A stretch of 64,000 bases of DNA from positions 39,891-103,890 of the forward strand of contig JABUTN010000001.1 in the NCBI GenBank assembly GCA_021443665.1, read 5' to 3'. This stretch comes from Bacteroidales bacterium (GTDB lineage Bacteria > Bacteroidota > Bacteroidia > Bacteroidales > UBA932). Below the pieces are notes generated by a model. The model ran no database searches, was not told the origin of the DNA, and worked only from the letters and a program-made list of their open reading frames with translations. Shown in pieces: positions 63,042 through 64,000 of this stretch; position 1 is the first letter of the stretch, and each line of letters begins with the position of its first letter. The position numbers and the translations under genes are program-made.

Positions 63042-63518
63042 ATGAAAAAGATTCTGTCATTTCTCGCTCTTGCCGCCCTGCTCTGCGGCTGCGGCACCAC
63101 CAAACGTGTTGTGTATTATAACGACGGCGACGAGCCCATAGACATAGGCTACGGCACCGTGGACAAGGACAAGACCACCACGGCGGTCAGCAAGCTGAAG
63201 GTGGATCAGGACAAGATGACCTACAACAATGTCTATGACTACATCAGGGGCAGGGTGCCCGGTGTGATGGTCACTGACGACAACCACATCATCATCAGGG
63301 GCGCGAACACGACCGGCCTCTACGGCGGTGCGGGCGCGAACGACCCTCTCGTGCTGGTTGACGGGGTGGAAGTGCCCGTTGACGGGCTGGGCCACATCAG
63401 TCCCTACGACATATCGGACATCACCGTCATCAAGGACGGCTCTTCCGCCATCTACGGTTTCAGGGGAGCGAACGGGGTGATTCTGATTGCCACCAAGAAG
63501 GGCGGGCAGTCCCGTTAG
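63042..63518 (+). CDS. Stand-alone TonB plug-domain lipoprotein
   Basis: A 158-aa lipoprotein (lipobox LLCGCGT, Cys about 17). Residues 60-155 match the plug domain of TonB-dependent receptors: [68 protein letters not shown]. There is no barrel; the frame ends naturally and is followed by a terminator. It may dock to or modulate other receptors, or be a decayed SusC-like relic that stays in frame. Its run of conserved residues argues for function. Confidence 0.82.
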   Translation: MKKILSFLALAALLCGCGTTKRVVYYNDGDEPIDIGYGTVDKDKTTTAVSKLKVDQDKMTYNNVYDYIRGRVPGVMVTDDNHIIIRGANTTGLYGGAGANDPLVLVDGVEVPVDGLGHISPYDISDITVIKDGSSAIYGFRGANGVILIATKKGGQSR

Positions 63519-63544
63519 AATCCTTCCCGGACCGGTATAAAAGA

Positions 63545-63573
63545 AAAAAGGCTTGCGTTTGCAAGCTTTTTTT
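63545..63573. terminator. Bidirectional intrinsic terminator
   Basis: GCTTGC, loop GTTT, GCAAGC (63551-63566) flanked by an A-run on the left and a T-run on the right, so it can serve both the plug gene and the cyclophilin gene that face each other. Confidence 0.9.
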
Positions 63574-63642
63574 CTACTTAACCTAAAAACTTAACCTATG
63601 AAAAACTATCGATTAAGTTAATAGCAAGCATCGTGCCACAAA

Positions 63643-64000
63643 TTACAAAACGGGTGTAATTGTTATAATTTTCACTTCTTTTATGGGGCAATCCCTCATA
63701 TCGGTCTGCACATTGGCGATTTTATCGACCACCTCTATGCCGTCTATGACCTCACCGAAGACGGTGTAGGCTCCGTCGAGCTGGGCGCAGGCGTCGGGGT
63801 CGTGTACGATATAGAACTGTGAGCCTGAGGATTCGCGGCGGGGATTGGCCATATCACCGAGGCGGGCTGTGGCGAGGGCACCCTTGATGTGGGTGTGGTT
63901 GGGACGGATTTCGGCGGGGATGGTGTAGCCGGGGCCGCCTGTTCCGAACTTGCTCTTGTTGGCGGGGTCTTTGGTGAGGGGGTCGCCGCCCTGGATCATG
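63643..64000 (-). CDS. Cyclophilin-type peptidyl-prolyl isomerase, start beyond window
   Basis: The last 118 codons of a PpiA/B-type isomerase: MIQGGDPLTKDP, GTGGPGYTIPAE, ARLGDMANPRRESSGSQFYI and FGEVIDGIEVVDKIA. The Phe-Met-Gln active-site region starts here at the edge; the N-terminus, and any signal peptide or lipobox, lie beyond position 64000. The Met at 63999 is internal. Cellular location therefore cannot be judged. Confidence 0.93.
   Translation of the reverse strand, partial: MIQGGDPLTKDPANKSKFGTGGPGYTIPAEIRPNHTHIKGALATARLGDMANPRRESSGSQFYIVHDPDACAQLDGAYTVFGEVIDGIEVVDKIANVQTDMRDCPIKEVKIITITPVL

Overview
The window is about 64 kb of a Bacteroidota chromosome, most likely order Bacteroidales and a gut-type member. 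The evidence is the recurring sigma-ABfr promoter box TAnnTTTG instead of a -10 TATAAT, fimbrillin-like lipoproteins, a BtuG-type B12-binding lipoprotein, FeoA-FeoB and AroD-AroA fusions, the Bacteroidota ATP-synthase order D-C-B-E-F-H-A-G, and very short leaders with few Shine-Dalgarno sequences. No rRNA, CRISPR array, insertion sequence or integrase is visible. Both ends cut genes (a GH125 mannosidase at the left, a cyclophilin at the right).

Layout. 0-6.5 kb: GH125 end, tRNA-Leu(CAA), shikimate genes aroB, aroD-aroA fusion and aroC, then frr and pyrH on the minus strand. 6.6-12.8 kb: coiled-coil membrane protein, hemW, two fimbrillin-like lipoproteins with matching 84-bp promoter blocks, miaA between them, smpB. 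12.8-18.4 kb (minus): a dsbD, cyuA, feoAB, FeoB-associated peptide operon combining thiol, cysteine and iron functions. 18.4-30 kb: rRNA-type methyltransferase, lgt, trxB, lipoprotein, lemA with a DUF2207 protein, SGNH esterase with a GH20b-like tail, NagB/PIG-L fusion, def. 30-36.2 kb: a cobalamin riboswitch heading a complete B12 uptake operon (TonB receptor, BtuG, BtuF, BtuC, BtuD). 36.9-43.5 kb: full F1Fo ATP synthase operon.

43.5-53.4 kb is the most unusual region. On the plus strand seven tightly packed genes encode a multi-zinc-ribbon protein, a membrane Ser/Thr kinase, a zinc-ribbon triple-AAA protein (CbxX/EccA-like), a zinc-ribbon FHA protein, a PP2C phosphatase, a DUF1963 protein and an unknown protein. 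Facing them on the minus strand are a membrane protein with twelve CxxCxGxG motifs and a small lipoprotein. This looks like a self-contained phospho-signalling module (kinase, phosphatase, phosphopeptide reader, AAA remodeller) that I cannot match to a described system.

53.6-64 kb: a three-gene HipBST-type toxin-antitoxin locus, aldehyde dehydrogenase with a DUF362 protein, a Gly/Pro/Met-rich periplasmic protein, an MqsA-like antitoxin gene split by one in-frame TAG, epimerase-type threonine dehydrogenase, tgt, an LptF/LptG permease, a stand-alone TonB plug-domain lipoprotein, and the cut cyclophilin.

Promoters: many starts lie only 4-9 nt after the TAnnTTTG box, implying leaderless or nearly leaderless mRNAs, and four divergent gene pairs share a box-to-box offset of 17-19 bp.
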